Part shown: in pieces, positions 46,543-55,210 of the stretch
How the letters are laid out: each line of letters starts with the position of its first letter
How positions within the stretch are numbered: position 1 is the first letter of the stretch
From: Alphaproteobacteria bacterium
Lineage (GTDB): Bacteria; Pseudomonadota; Alphaproteobacteria; Rhodospirillales; Rhodospirillaceae
Direction of reading: 5' to 3'
NCBI GenBank assembly: GCA_030604885.1
Contig: JAUVUZ010000020.1
Coordinates: 1 to 64,000 of the forward strand
Length of the DNA: 64,000 nucleotides
Program-made: the position numbers and the translations under genes
The notes under the pieces: model-generated
Databases searched by the model: none
The model's input: only the letters and a program-made list of their open reading frames with translations
What the model was told of the DNA's origin: nothing

Positions 46543-47004
46543 TCACTTGGCGTAGCTCACCGGCAGCACCGTGGTGGACTTGATCGTCTCCATCGCGAAC
46601 ATCGAGGTGACGTCCGCCAGCTCGATCCGCTCGATCAGGCGCTTGTAGACGCTGTCGTAGGCGGCGATGTCGGGCACCACCGCGCGCAGCAGGTAATCGA
46701 TCTCGCCGCTCATGCGGTAGAACGACACGATTTCGGGGATGCCGTCCACCGCGCCCTGGAAGCGTTTCAGCCATTCCTGGGAGTGGTGGTTGGTGCGCAC
46801 CGCGATGAACACGGTGACGCCGAGGTTGAGCTTGTCCGGGTCCAGCAGCGCCACCCGCTTGGCGATCACGCCGTCGGCCTCGAGCTTCTGGATGCGGCGC
46901 CAGCATGGCGTCGCCGAAAGGCCGACGCGGGCGCCGATCTCGGCCACCGCCAATGTGGCGTCTTCCTGCAACAGGGCGAGGATCTTTCTGTCGATGGCGT
47001 CGAT
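46543..47004 (-). CDS. Lrp/AsnC-family transcriptional regulator with apparent ATC start
   Basis: A 153-residue leucine-responsive-type regulator: N-terminal helix-turn-helix (IGARVGLSATPCWRRIQKLE) and C-terminal RAM effector domain (GVTVFIAVRTNHH, GEIDYLLRAVVPD). The natural family start (IDAIDRKILALLQEDAT) begins at an ATC codon (47004-47002) six bases after GGAGG; no ATG, GTG or TTG occurs between it and an in-frame TGA upstream. A TTG at 46971 would remove the first helix. One base (C to G) would make ATG. Divergent from a cysteine-desulfidase-type gene that it may control. Confidence 0.85.
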   Translation of the reverse strand: MDAIDRKILALLQEDATLAVAEIGARVGLSATPCWRRIQKLEADGVIAKRVALLDPDKLNLGVTVFIAVRTNHHSQEWLKRFQGAVDGIPEIVSFYRMSGEIDYLLRAVVPDIAAYDSVYKRLIERIELADVTSMFAMETIKSTTVLPVSYAK

Positions 47005-47062
47005 AACGCACCTCCAGGGTCCGGTTTTCAGAAATGGAATGCTTCATTTTTCGGATTTATGA

Positions 47063-47116
47063 GCATGCCATGCCGAGATCATATGTCGCCGCGCAAAACA
47101 TCGCAAACCGTTTGCG
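47063..47116. promoter_or_regulatory. Inverted repeats in the lrp / cyuA divide
   Basis: Two perfect inverted repeats lie between the divergent genes: gcatg-c-catgc (47063-47073) and cgcaaac-c-gtttgcg (47102-47116), with centres 41 bases apart, near four helical turns. Lrp proteins bind phased sites, so these are plausible operators. No experimental or family consensus is matched exactly. Confidence 0.4.
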
Positions 47117-47164
47117 GGGCGTCGCCGCTACCATGCAGGCAGGTTGTGCGTGGGGGAGCGAGAG

Positions 47165-48460
47165 ATGCGCGGCGACACCTGGACGGACATCGACGACCGG
47201 ACCCTGATCGCGGTGCTGCGCGCGGAAATCCGCCGCGCTACCGGCTGCACGGAGGTGGCCGCCGCCGCCCTCGCCGCCGCCCACGCGGTGGGCGCCCTCG
47301 GCCGCCCGGCCGAACACCTCCACCTGTCCGTCAGCCCCAACGTCTACAAGAACGGCGTCCACGTGGCGGTGCCCGGCACGCCGTTCCGCGGCCTCGCCGC
47401 CGCCGCCGCGATCGGCGCGGAAATCGGCGATCCGTCCACTGGCCTCGAAATCCTCGACGCCGCCGACGCCACGGTGGTCGAGGCCGCCGGTCTCGCCGTC
47501 GCCTCAGGCGCGGTGCGGGTGAGCTTTTCCGCCGAGGACGAGCCGCTGCTGCTGCGCGCCGCCGCCTCGGCGGGCAACGACGTGGCGGTGGCGGTGATCG
47601 CGGGCGCCCACGACCGCCTCGCCGAGGTGCGCCGCAACGACCGCGTGGTGTTCAAGGCCCTGCCGCTGCGCGACGACGCCGAGGACGACCTGCCGGACCT
47701 GCGCGACGTGCCGGTGGCGCGGATGCTGGCGACGGTGGACCGCATTCCCGTGGCCGACCTGGAATTCCTGATGGACGCCGCCCGCCTCAACGCCGACGCC
47801 GCCCGCGCCGGGCGCGAGGCCGAGGGGCGCCTGGGCCTCGCCCTCGACGCCCGCGCCGCCGAGGCCCCCTCCCCCCGCGCCGCCGCGCAAGCCTGGGCGG
47901 GCGCCGCCAGCGAGGCGCGCATGGGCGGCCTGCCGGTTCCGGTGGCGGCGATCACCGGCAGCGGCAACCACGGCATCGCCAACTTCCTCGGCGTCTGGGG
48001 CTACGCCCAGGCGGTGGGGGCGAGCCACGACCGCACCGTGCGCGCGCTGGCGATCGCCTCGCTCGTCACCATCGCGATCAAGGCCCACACCGGCAAGCTC
48101 ACCGCCTTCTGCGGCTGCGCCATCGCCCCCGCCACCGGCCTCGCCGCCGCCGCCGCCTATCTGATGGGCGGCGACGCGGCGACCCAGGCCAACGCGATGC
48201 AGACGGTGATCGGCACCTTCGCGGGGATGCTGTGCGACGGCGCCAAGGGGTCGTGCGCGTTCAAGGTCGCCGCCGTGGTCGGCGCCGCGGTCGACATCGC
48301 CGGGCTGGCGGTGGCGGGCGCCCACGTCGCCGCGGGCGACGGCATCGTCGGCGCCACGGTGGACCGGAGCTTCGCCAACCTCGCCCGCCTCAACGACCCG
48401 GGCATGCGCGGCACCGAGCAGGCGGTGCTCGACATCATCGCCGCCTGCGGCGCCGCTTGA
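47165..48460 (+). CDS. cyuA: L-cysteine desulfidase / serine dehydratase alpha-like protein (CyuA, UPF0597 family)
   Basis: Iron-sulfur enzyme family that degrades cysteine to pyruvate, ammonia and sulfide. 431 residues; cysteines suited to cluster binding are Cys28 (TGCTE), Cys316/318 (FCGCAIAPATG) and Cys357/364 (MLCDGAKGSC), all in conserved family blocks, with ITGSGNHG in the middle. The start MRGDTW at 47165 has GGGGGAG at good spacing. In E. coli the CyuA gene is controlled by an Lrp-family protein; here an Lrp gene is divergent, supporting a cysteine function over serine. Confidence 0.8.
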   Translation: MRGDTWTDIDDRTLIAVLRAEIRRATGCTEVAAAALAAAHAVGALGRPAEHLHLSVSPNVYKNGVHVAVPGTPFRGLAAAAAIGAEIGDPSTGLEILDAADATVVEAAGLAVASGAVRVSFSAEDEPLLLRAAASAGNDVAVAVIAGAHDRLAEVRRNDRVVFKALPLRDDAEDDLPDLRDVPVARMLATVDRIPVADLEFLMDAARLNADAARAGREAEGRLGLALDARAAEAPSPRAAAQAWAGAASEARMGGLPVPVAAITGSGNHGIANFLGVWGYAQAVGASHDRTVRALAIASLVTIAIKAHTGKLTAFCGCAIAPATGLAAAAAYLMGGDAATQANAMQTVIGTFAGMLCDGAKGSCAFKVAAVVGAAVDIAGLAVAGAHVAAGDGIVGATVDRSFANLARLNDPGMRGTEQAVLDIIAACGAA

Positions 48461-48527
48461 CGCCTTCGCGAGCGCGGGATTATCCGTAGGGGGCCACGGA
48501 GTCCCGTGGTTCTCGGGGATTCCGCAC

Positions 48528-49811
48528 ATGACCGTCGCCGCGCATCTGTTCGTGCCCGCCCGCCCGCTCACCCGCCAGGACGCCAAGACCCTGGCGCTCG
48601 CGGCCCTGGGCGGCGCGCTCGAATTCTACGACTTCGTGATTTTCGTGTTCTTCACCGCGGTGCTGGGCAAGCTGTTCTTCCCGCCCGACATGCCCGAATG
48701 GCTGGGCCAGCTCCAGACCTTCGGGATTTTCGCCGCCGGATACCTGTTCCGGCCGTTGGGCGGCATCGTCATGGCCCACTTCGGCGACACCTTCGGCCGC
48801 AAGCGGATGTTCACCCTTTCGGTGGCGTTGATGGCGGTGCCGACGCTGCTGATCGGCCTGCTGCCCACCTACGAGAGCATCGGCTACGGCGCGCCGCTGC
48901 TGCTGTTGCTGATGCGCATCCTCCAGGGCGTCGCCATCGGCGGCGAGGTGCCGGGTGCGTGGGTGTTCGTTTCCGAGCACGTGCCCTATCGCCGCGTCGG
49001 GCTGGCGTGCAGCCTGCTGGAAACCGGGCTGACCGCGGGCATCCTGCTGGGGTCGGTGGTGGCCGCCGCCGTCAACAAGGGCCTGGGCGCCGAGGCGGTG
49101 CTGGAGTGGGGCTGGCGGCTGCCGTTCGTGCTCGGCGGCGTCTTCGGCCTCGCCATCGTCTACCTGCGGCAGTGGCTGCAGGAAACCCCGGTGTTCGCGG
49201 AAATCCAGAAGCTCAAGCAGATCAGCGCGATGCCGATCCGCGACGTGATCCGCCACCACCGCCCCGACGTGGTGGTGTCGGTGATCGCGGCGTGGATGCT
49301 GACCGCCTGCATGGTGGTGATCATGCTGATGACGCCCACCCTGCTGATGCGCCTGCACCGCGTGCCGCTGGTGGACGCCCTCGAAGCCAACACCGCCGCC
49401 ACCTTGGGCCTGTGCGTCTCGGTGGTGATCGCCGGGATGGCGTGCGACCGCTGGGGCGCCAAGTGGGTGGCGCTGGTGGGCACGCCGCTGCTGGTGGCGT
49501 CGATCTACGCGCTTTATCTCGGCGTCGCCGCCGACCCGGCGCTGCTGATGCCGCTCTACGCCCTCGCCGGGTTCTTCGCCGGGGTGATCGGCATCGTGCC
49601 GATCGTGATGATCCAGTCGTTCCCGGCGGCGGTGCGCTTCACCGGCCTGTCGCTGTGCTACAACCTCGCCTACGCGGTGGTGGGCGGCCTCACGCCGGTG
49701 GTGCTGCCCGAACTCACCCGCCTCACCCCCCTCGCCCCGGCGCATTACGTCACCCTCGCCTGCGTCGTCGGCGCGGCGGCGATCGTCCTCCAGGCCCGGC
49801 GGAGGCGCTGA
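48528..49811 (+). CDS. MHS-type major facilitator transporter
   Basis: A 427-residue, twelve-helix metabolite:proton symporter of the ProP/ShiA group. N-terminal LEFYDFVIFVF and FGDTFGRKRMF (the loop 2-3 signature) are typical, and WRLPFVLGG follows helix six. Substrates of the group are betaines, citrate and other organic acids, so none can be assigned. GGGGA precedes the ATG; the LysE-type gene starts two bases after its stop. Confidence 0.88.
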   Translation: MTVAAHLFVPARPLTRQDAKTLALAALGGALEFYDFVIFVFFTAVLGKLFFPPDMPEWLGQLQTFGIFAAGYLFRPLGGIVMAHFGDTFGRKRMFTLSVALMAVPTLLIGLLPTYESIGYGAPLLLLLMRILQGVAIGGEVPGAWVFVSEHVPYRRVGLACSLLETGLTAGILLGSVVAAAVNKGLGAEAVLEWGWRLPFVLGGVFGLAIVYLRQWLQETPVFAEIQKLKQISAMPIRDVIRHHRPDVVVSVIAAWMLTACMVVIMLMTPTLLMRLHRVPLVDALEANTAATLGLCVSVVIAGMACDRWGAKWVALVGTPLLVASIYALYLGVAADPALLMPLYALAGFFAGVIGIVPIVMIQSFPAAVRFTGLSLCYNLAYAVVGGLTPVVLPELTRLTPLAPAHYVTLACVVGAAAIVLQARRRR

Positions 49812-49812
49812 G

Positions 49813-50436
49813 ATGCCCGCGACCGACGTGCTGCTGACGTTTTTCGCCTCGACCCTGCTGTTCGCCTACATGCCGGGACCGGCGCTGCTCTACACCGCCG
49901 CGCAGACCCTGGCGCGCGGCCGCGCCGCCGGGCTGATGGCGGCGCTCGGCATCCACCTCGGCGGCTACGTTCACGTCGCCGCCGCCAGCGCCGGACTTTC
50001 GGCGCTGTTCCTGGCGGTGCCGCCGCTCTACGTGGCGGTCAAGGTCGCCGGGGCGGCCTATCTCGTCTGGCTCGGCTGGCGCCTGCTGCGGCAAAGGGAC
50101 GAGGGCGAGATGCCGGAAATCCCGCGCAAATCCGCCCGCCGCGCGTTCGTGGAAAGCATCGCGGTGGAGGTGCTGAACCCCAAGACCGCGCTGTTCTTCC
50201 TCGCCTTCCTGCCGCAGTTCGTCGATCCGGCGGCGGCGCTGCCGGTGGCGGCGCAGTTGCTGATCCTCGGCACCCTGGTCAACCTCACCTTCACCTCCGC
50301 CGACCTCGTCTGCGTGGCGCTGGCGGGTGCGGTGACGCGGCGCCTCGGCCGGGGCGGCGGCTTGCGCCTCGCCCGCCGCGCCGGGGGCGGCCTGCTGATC
50401 GGCCTCGGCGCGCACCTGGCGTTGCAGCAGAAGTAA
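49813..50436 (+). CDS. LysE/RhtB-family amino acid exporter
   Basis: A 207-residue protein with about six helices and the family N-terminal MPGPALLYTAAQTLARGRAAGL, then SIAVEVLNPKTALFFLAFLPQF. Family members export basic amino acids, threonine, homoserine or cysteine-related compounds. It follows the MHS gene by two bases and lies near a cysteine-degrading enzyme, so cysteine or O-acetylserine export is possible but not shown. Confidence 0.9.
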   Translation: MPATDVLLTFFASTLLFAYMPGPALLYTAAQTLARGRAAGLMAALGIHLGGYVHVAAASAGLSALFLAVPPLYVAVKVAGAAYLVWLGWRLLRQRDEGEMPEIPRKSARRAFVESIAVEVLNPKTALFFLAFLPQFVDPAAALPVAAQLLILGTLVNLTFTSADLVCVALAGAVTRRLGRGGGLRLARRAGGGLLIGLGAHLALQQK

Positions 50437-50441
50437 GCGGC

Positions 50442-51350
50442 TCAGGCCGCGTGGCGGTGGGCGCGCACGCAGGTGAGCACGCTCGCCCCCACGCACGCCA
50501 TCGCCGCCAGTTCGGTGACGGTGGGGCCGCGCCCCTCCCACAGGAAGCCGTAGAGCAGCGCGAACAGCGTTTCGAACAGGATCATCTGCCCCGACAGCGT
50601 CAGCGGCAGCAGGCGGCTGGCGCGGTTCCACAGGGCGTTGCCCAGGATCGAGGCGAACGCCGCCATGAACGCCACCACCCCGGCGAAGCGCAGCCAGTCG
50701 AGGGCCGCGTGTTCGCCCGCGCCCAGGGTCAGGGCGGCGGCGGCCAGCACCAGCGCCTCGGCGCCGGTGACGACGCCGGTGAGCAGGCTCCAATCCTGGG
50801 CGGACACGCCCTCGAGCCGCATCAGCCAGCGGGTGTTGATCACCGCGTAGGCGGTCCACGAGGCGAGCGCGCCGACCGCGCACAGGAAGCCCAGCGGCGA
50901 GGCGCGCGAGGCGCCGTCGGCGGCCAGCGCGTCCCAGCCGATCAACAGGATCCCGGCGGCGCCGAAGACCAGCGACGGCAGCAGCGCGCCGAGCCGCACC
51001 GCGCCCCGGGCGCGGCTGCCGATCAGCGTCACCGCCACCGGCAGGAAACCGATCACCAGCGAGGTCATCGCCACCCCGCCCTCCTGCACCGCGCGGGCGA
51101 GCAGCAAATAATAGACGATGTTGCCGAGCAGGCTGAGGTAGACCAGCGCCCCCCACTCGGCGCGGCCGAGGGCGAGGCGCCTGCGGCGCGGCCACAGCAG
51201 CGGCAGGGAGATCAGGCCGTAGGCGAGATACCGCCCGGCCGAGAGCTGCAACGGCGTGAAATCGGCCGCCAGTTCGGGCGCCACGAACACCGTGCCCCAC
51301 ACCGCCCCGGCGCCGACGCCGCACGCCACGCCCATCCAGGTCTTCCGCAC
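50442..51350 (-). CDS. EamA/DMT-family transporter
   Basis: A 302-residue protein with ten hydrophobic segments in two repeated halves, as in drug/metabolite transporters. GTVFVAPELAADFTPLQLSA and WTAYAVINTRWL mark the two repeats. The start is GTG at 51350 preceded by GAGGAG. EamA-type proteins export amino acids such as cysteine; the substrate here is unknown. Convergent with the LysE-family gene, five bases between stops. Confidence 0.87.
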   Translation of the reverse strand: MRKTWMGVACGVGAGAVWGTVFVAPELAADFTPLQLSAGRYLAYGLISLPLLWPRRRRLALGRAEWGALVYLSLLGNIVYYLLLARAVQEGGVAMTSLVIGFLPVAVTLIGSRARGAVRLGALLPSLVFGAAGILLIGWDALAADGASRASPLGFLCAVGALASWTAYAVINTRWLMRLEGVSAQDWSLLTGVVTGAEALVLAAAALTLGAGEHAALDWLRFAGVVAFMAAFASILGNALWNRASRLLPLTLSGQMILFETLFALLYGFLWEGRGPTVTELAAMACVGASVLTCVRAHRHAA

Positions 51351-51422
51351 CGGTCTCTCCTCAAAAACGCGCTGGTCCCGGGAAGATGGGCCGGATCGGC
51401 GCGGACGTCTTGACCGGAACTC

Positions 51423-52148
51423 TCATTCTCGGGCGCGGCGGCGGTGGCTCGCCGGGGTGGCGCCGGTGACGCGCCGCAACGCGCGGGTGAAGGCGCTCTG
51501 GTCGGCGTAGCCGCCGCGGCAGGCGATCTCGGCGATCGGCAGGTCGGTGGTTTCCAGTTCGCGGATCGCCTGCCGCAGGCGCAAATCCGCCAGCCAGGCG
51601 CGCGGCGTGGTGCCGAACTCGGCGCGGAACAGGCCGTGCAGGCGCGGCACGCTCAAGGCGGCGCGGGCGGCCATCTCGGGCACCGTCCACGGGCGCTCGG
51701 GCGCGGCCGCCACCGCCGCCAGCAGCTCGGCCAGGCGGGCGCGGGGGCGCGGCGCCTCCGCGCCGATGGCGCCCAGCAGCAGCGGCACCCAGTGGGGCTG
51801 CGCCGCCTCGGCGCCGCCCGCCGCCATCGCGCGGCCGATCGCCGCCACCAGTTTGGCGGCCTCGGGCGCGAGGCGGACGAAGCGCATCCGCCCCAGGCGG
51901 TCGTGCAGCGCGGGCGGCACCAGCGCCGCGTCGAGATCGACGATCAGCGAGGCGTTCGGCCCCGCGCCTTCCTGCCCGTGACGGGCGCCGGGGAGCACGA
52001 ACGCGCAAAGGCCGGGCGTCAGCCCGGCCTCGCTGCCCTCCACCTCGATGGCGAAGCCGCCCGAAAGCGGCAGCACCAACTGGGTGAAGTCGTGACGGTG
52101 CGCATCGCCCGCCGCGCCGTAGCTGCGAACGTCGAAGCCGATGCGCAT
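51423..52148 (-). CDS. AraC-family transcriptional regulator
   Basis: A 241-residue activator-type protein: an N-terminal cupin-like ligand domain (HRHDFTQLVLPLSGGFAIEV) and a C-terminal double helix-turn-helix (about 145-235, VPRLHGLFRAEFGTTPRAWL, IAEIACRGGYADQSAFTRAL). Starts five bases after the ssb stop, so it may be co-transcribed with ssb. Its targets may be the adjacent EamA exporter gene. Confidence 0.88.
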   Translation of the reverse strand: MRIGFDVRSYGAAGDAHRHDFTQLVLPLSGGFAIEVEGSEAGLTPGLCAFVLPGARHGQEGAGPNASLIVDLDAALVPPALHDRLGRMRFVRLAPEAAKLVAAIGRAMAAGGAEAAQPHWVPLLLGAIGAEAPRPRARLAELLAAVAAAPERPWTVPEMAARAALSVPRLHGLFRAEFGTTPRAWLADLRLRQAIRELETTDLPIAEIACRGGYADQSAFTRALRRVTGATPASHRRRARE

Positions 52149-52153
52149 CGGCG

Positions 52154-52648
52154 TCAGAACGGAATGTCGTCGTCCAGCGACGACGAGGCCGGGGCGTCCC
52201 AGCCGCCCGACGACCGGCTCCCGCCGCCCTGCTGCGAGCCGCCGCCGTAACCGCCGCCGCTGCCGCCGCCGAAGTCGCCGCCCTCGCCGCCCTGGCGCGG
52301 GCCGTCGAGCATCGTCAGCTCGCCGCGGAAACGCTGCAGCACGATTTCGGTGGTGTACTTCTCGGCGCCGCTCTGGTCGGTCCACTTGCGGGTCTGGAGC
52401 GAGCCTTCCACGTACACCTTGCTGCCCTTGCGCAGATACTTCTCCGCCACCTGGCCCAGGTTCTCGTTGAAGATCACCACGCGGTGCCACTCGGTGCGCT
52501 CCTGGCGCTGGCCGCTCTGGCGGTCGTTCCAGCTTTCCGAGGTGGCGATGTTGAGGTTCACCACCTTGCCGCCGTTGGACATGTTGCGGACTTCCGGGTC
52601 CCGGCCGAGATTGCCGATGAGAATCACTTTGTTGACCGATCCGGCCAT
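52154..52648 (-). CDS. ssb: Single-stranded DNA-binding protein
   Basis: Protects single-stranded DNA and recruits partners through its tail. 164 residues: OB-fold (about 1-110, [29 protein letters not shown]), a Gly/Ser/Gln-rich linker (about 120-150) and the conserved acidic end DDDIPF. Located beside an AraC gene; uvrA lies seven kb away. Confidence 0.96.
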   Translation of the reverse strand: MAGSVNKVILIGNLGRDPEVRNMSNGGKVVNLNIATSESWNDRQSGQRQERTEWHRVVIFNENLGQVAEKYLRKGSKVYVEGSLQTRKWTDQSGAEKYTTEIVLQRFRGELTMLDGPRQGGEGGDFGGGSGGGYGGGSQQGGGSRSSGGWDAPASSSLDDDIPF

Positions 52649-52724
52649 GGTCTACCTCTTGCTGAGACGGGGATACTGATTTCCGGCGTAGCCTAGATCA
52701 TCGGACCCGAGATGACAAAGAGAA

Positions 52725-52751
52725 ACACCCCCGGGGCGGCCCCGGGGGTGT
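52725..52751 (-). terminator. Terminator at the end of the liv binding-protein genes
   Basis: A perfect 12-bp stem (52725-52736 with 52740-52751) and three-base loop lie 23 bases past the stop of the last binding protein, with a pyrimidine-rich ttctctttg tail on the minus strand. A strong intrinsic terminator isolating liv from ssb. Confidence 0.85.
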
Positions 52752-52774
52752 CCGCGTGGGGCGATGCGCCCGGC

Positions 52775-53875
52775 TTACTTCATGTAGTCGAAGCTGCCGT
52801 TGTGCCACTCGTAGATCTTGTAGCCCGGGGACTTCGGGTCGCCCTTGGCGTCGAACTCCACCTTGCCCAGCAGCGAGGGGAAGCTGCCCGAGTGGAGCGC
52901 CTTGTTGAGGGCCTCGGGCTTGACGCTCTTCGCCTGCTCCGCCGCCTGGGCGAAGATCTGGATGATCGCGTAGCTGTTGAGGGTGTAGCCCTCGGGTTCG
53001 AACCCGGCGGCGCGGAAGGCGTCGACGATCGGCTTGTTGGCCGGGTCCTTGCGCGGGTCGGGGGTGAAGGTGAAGAGCGTGCCGTCGGCCGATTTGCCCG
53101 CGATCTGCCCGAACTCGGAGGTGGCGAGGCCGTCGCCGCTGATCATCCGCGCCGTCAGCCCCTGCTCGCGGGCCTGACGGATGATCAGGCCGCCTTCCGA
53201 ATGGTAGCCGCCGAGGTAGATCACGCCGACGCCCGCCTGCTTCATCTTCGTCACCACGGCGGAGTAGTCCTTCTCGCCCGCGGTGTAGGCGTCGTACATC
53301 GTCTCCTGGATGCCGCGCTTGTTCAGCTCGGCCTTGGTGGAATCCGCGAGGCCCTTGCCGTAGCCGGTCTTGTCGTGGAGGATCGCGATCTTCTCGCCCT
53401 TGAACTTGTCGGCGATCAGCTCCGCCGCCACCGGACCCTGCTGGTCGTCGCGGCCGCACACGCGGTAGACGTTGGAAAAGCCCTGCTCGGTGAGCTTGGG
53501 GTTGGTGGAACTGAACGACATCATCACGATGCCTTCGTCCTGGTACACCGCCGAGGCCGGGATCGACGAGCCGGAGCAGAAATGCCCGGCGACGAACGCC
53601 ACGCCCTGGTTGACGAACTGGTTGGCCACCGCCACCGCCTGCTTGGGGTCGCAGGCGTCGTCGCCCACCACCAGCTTGAGCTGCTGGCCGAGCACGCCGC
53701 CCTTGGCGTTGATCTGCTTGACCGCGAGATCGGCGCCCTGGAACACCTGCTCGCCGAAGTTGGCATAGCTGCCGGAGCGCGGCCCGGCGACGCCGATCAG
53801 GATGTCCGCCTGCGCCGCGCCGCTCGCCAGCACGCCCAGTGCCGCCACGCCGGCACACAAAGTCGCCTTCAACAT
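52775..53875 (-). CDS. Branched-chain amino acid/amide ABC transporter binding protein, copy 1
   Basis: Periplasmic type I binding protein of 366 residues. Signal peptide about 1-23 (LASGAAQA before DILIG), then the Leu/Ile/Val-binding fold: GGVLGQQLKLVVGDDACDPK, GHFCSGSSIPASAVYQDE, and ILHDKTGYGKGLAD. Start MLKATL at 53875 has GGGAG at eight bases. The next gene upstream (53985-55082) is a close paralog. Specificity within the leucine/urea/amide group cannot be read from sequence. Confidence 0.93.
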   Translation of the reverse strand: MLKATLCAGVAALGVLASGAAQADILIGVAGPRSGSYANFGEQVFQGADLAVKQINAKGGVLGQQLKLVVGDDACDPKQAVAVANQFVNQGVAFVAGHFCSGSSIPASAVYQDEGIVMMSFSSTNPKLTEQGFSNVYRVCGRDDQQGPVAAELIADKFKGEKIAILHDKTGYGKGLADSTKAELNKRGIQETMYDAYTAGEKDYSAVVTKMKQAGVGVIYLGGYHSEGGLIIRQAREQGLTARMISGDGLATSEFGQIAGKSADGTLFTFTPDPRKDPANKPIVDAFRAAGFEPEGYTLNSYAIIQIFAQAAEQAKSVKPEALNKALHSGSFPSLLGKVEFDAKGDPKSPGYKIYEWHNGSFDYMK

Positions 53876-53921
53876 CCGCATTCTCCCTTGGACAAGACGT
53901 TCCCCGTTCATGGTGTTCGGT

Positions 53922-53975
53922 GCGGGAGCCGCTCCCGCCCGGATGGGCGACGGGAAGGGGCGAACCCCTTCCCGT
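53922..53975 (-). other. Two intercistronic hairpins between the binding-protein genes
   Basis: Stem A gcgggag/ctcccgc (53922-53928 with 53932-53938, three-base loop) and stem B cgggaagggg/ccccttcccg (53951-53960 with 53965-53974; on the minus strand the loop is TTCG). No T-run follows. Stable hairpins in this place often shield upstream message or limit read-through. Confidence 0.6.
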
Positions 53976-53984
53976 GCCGGATCG

Positions 53985-55082
53985 TCACTTCACGTAGTCG
54001 AAGTTGCCGTTCTTCCACTCGTAGAACACGAAGCCCGGCGCCTTGAGATCGCCCTTCGGGTCGAAGCCGACCTTGCCGAGCACGGTGTCGAGGGTGAGGC
54101 CGTGGAGCTGCTTGTTGACGTCGGCCACCTTGGTGCTCTTGGCGGCGGCCGCCGCCTGGGCGTAACCCTGCACCGCCGCGTAGGCGTAGAGGGTGTAGCC
54201 TTCCGGCTCGTAGCCCGCGGCGCGGATCGCTTCCACCACCGCCTTGTTGGCGGCGTCCTTGCGCGGATCGGGGTTGAACGAGAACAGCGTGCCGTCGCCC
54301 GCCTTGCCCGCGATCGCCGCGAACTCGGAGGTGCCGAGCGCGTCGCCGCCCACCAGCACCGCGTTCAGGCCCTGCTCGCGCGCCTGACGGATGATCAGGC
54401 CGCCCTCGGAATGGTAGCCGCCGAGGTAGATGACGTCGATCGCCGCCTGCTTGAGCTTGGTGACGAGGGCGGAATAGTCCTTCTCGCCGGCGGTGTAGGC
54501 TTCGTACATCGCCTCGGTGATGCCCTTGTCGTTGAGCGCCTTCTTGGTCTCGTCGGCGAGACCTTTGCCGTAGGCGGTCTTGTCGTGGATGATCGCGACC
54601 TTCTTGCCCTTGAACTTGGAGGCGATCATGTCGGCGGCGGCCGGACCCTGCTGGTCGTCGCGGCCGCACACGCGGTAGACGTTGGCGAAGCCCTGTTCGG
54701 TGAGCTTCGGGTTGGTCGAGCCGTAGGAGATCTGGATAATGCCTTCTTCCTGGTAGACCGCCGAGGCCGGGATCGACGAACCCGAGCAGAAGTGGCCGAC
54801 CACCGCCTTCACGCCCTTGTTGACGAACTGGTTGGCAACCGCCACCGCCTGCTTCGGATCGCAGGCGTCGTCGCCCACTTCGAGGACCAGCTTCTCGCCG
54901 AGAACGCCGCCCTTGGCGTTGAGGTCCTTGACCGCCTGTTCGGCGCCCTTGAGCGCCTGCTCGCCGAACGAGGCGTACGAACCGGTCATCGGCCCCGCCA
55001 CCGCGATGACGATGTCGGCCTTGGCCGAAGCCACGCCGAGGGCGAGGACCGCGACGCCCGCGCACAACGTCGATTTCAACAT
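53985..55082 (-). CDS. Branched-chain amino acid/amide ABC transporter binding protein, copy 2
   Basis: Paralog of the downstream gene, 365 residues, signal peptide about 1-22 (GVASAKA before DIVIA). Shared blocks include DDACDPKQAVAVANQFVN, GHFCSGSSIPASAVYQ, DDQQGP and LGGYHSEGGLIIRQAREQGL. Differences cluster in EEGIIQISYGSTN versus DEGIVMMSFSSTN, near the ligand cleft, so the two may have different ligand preferences. Both have the same MLK(A/S)TLCAGVA leader, consistent with tandem duplication. Confidence 0.93.
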   Translation of the reverse strand: MLKSTLCAGVAVLALGVASAKADIVIAVAGPMTGSYASFGEQALKGAEQAVKDLNAKGGVLGEKLVLEVGDDACDPKQAVAVANQFVNKGVKAVVGHFCSGSSIPASAVYQEEGIIQISYGSTNPKLTEQGFANVYRVCGRDDQQGPAAADMIASKFKGKKVAIIHDKTAYGKGLADETKKALNDKGITEAMYEAYTAGEKDYSALVTKLKQAAIDVIYLGGYHSEGGLIIRQAREQGLNAVLVGGDALGTSEFAAIAGKAGDGTLFSFNPDPRKDAANKAVVEAIRAAGYEPEGYTLYAYAAVQGYAQAAAAAKSTKVADVNKQLHGLTLDTVLGKVGFDPKGDLKAPGFVFYEWKNGNFDYVK

Positions 55083-55210
55083 GTTTTCAACTCCCTAGTT
55101 CGTTTTGTCGCCACGTTTTGATAACCACCCGAACTCTCGCAAGGCGCCTACGCGATTGGCGCGGGCTGACGGGGCTTGTTGTCTCCCCTTGTCGTCCCGG
55201 TTCGGCCCTC

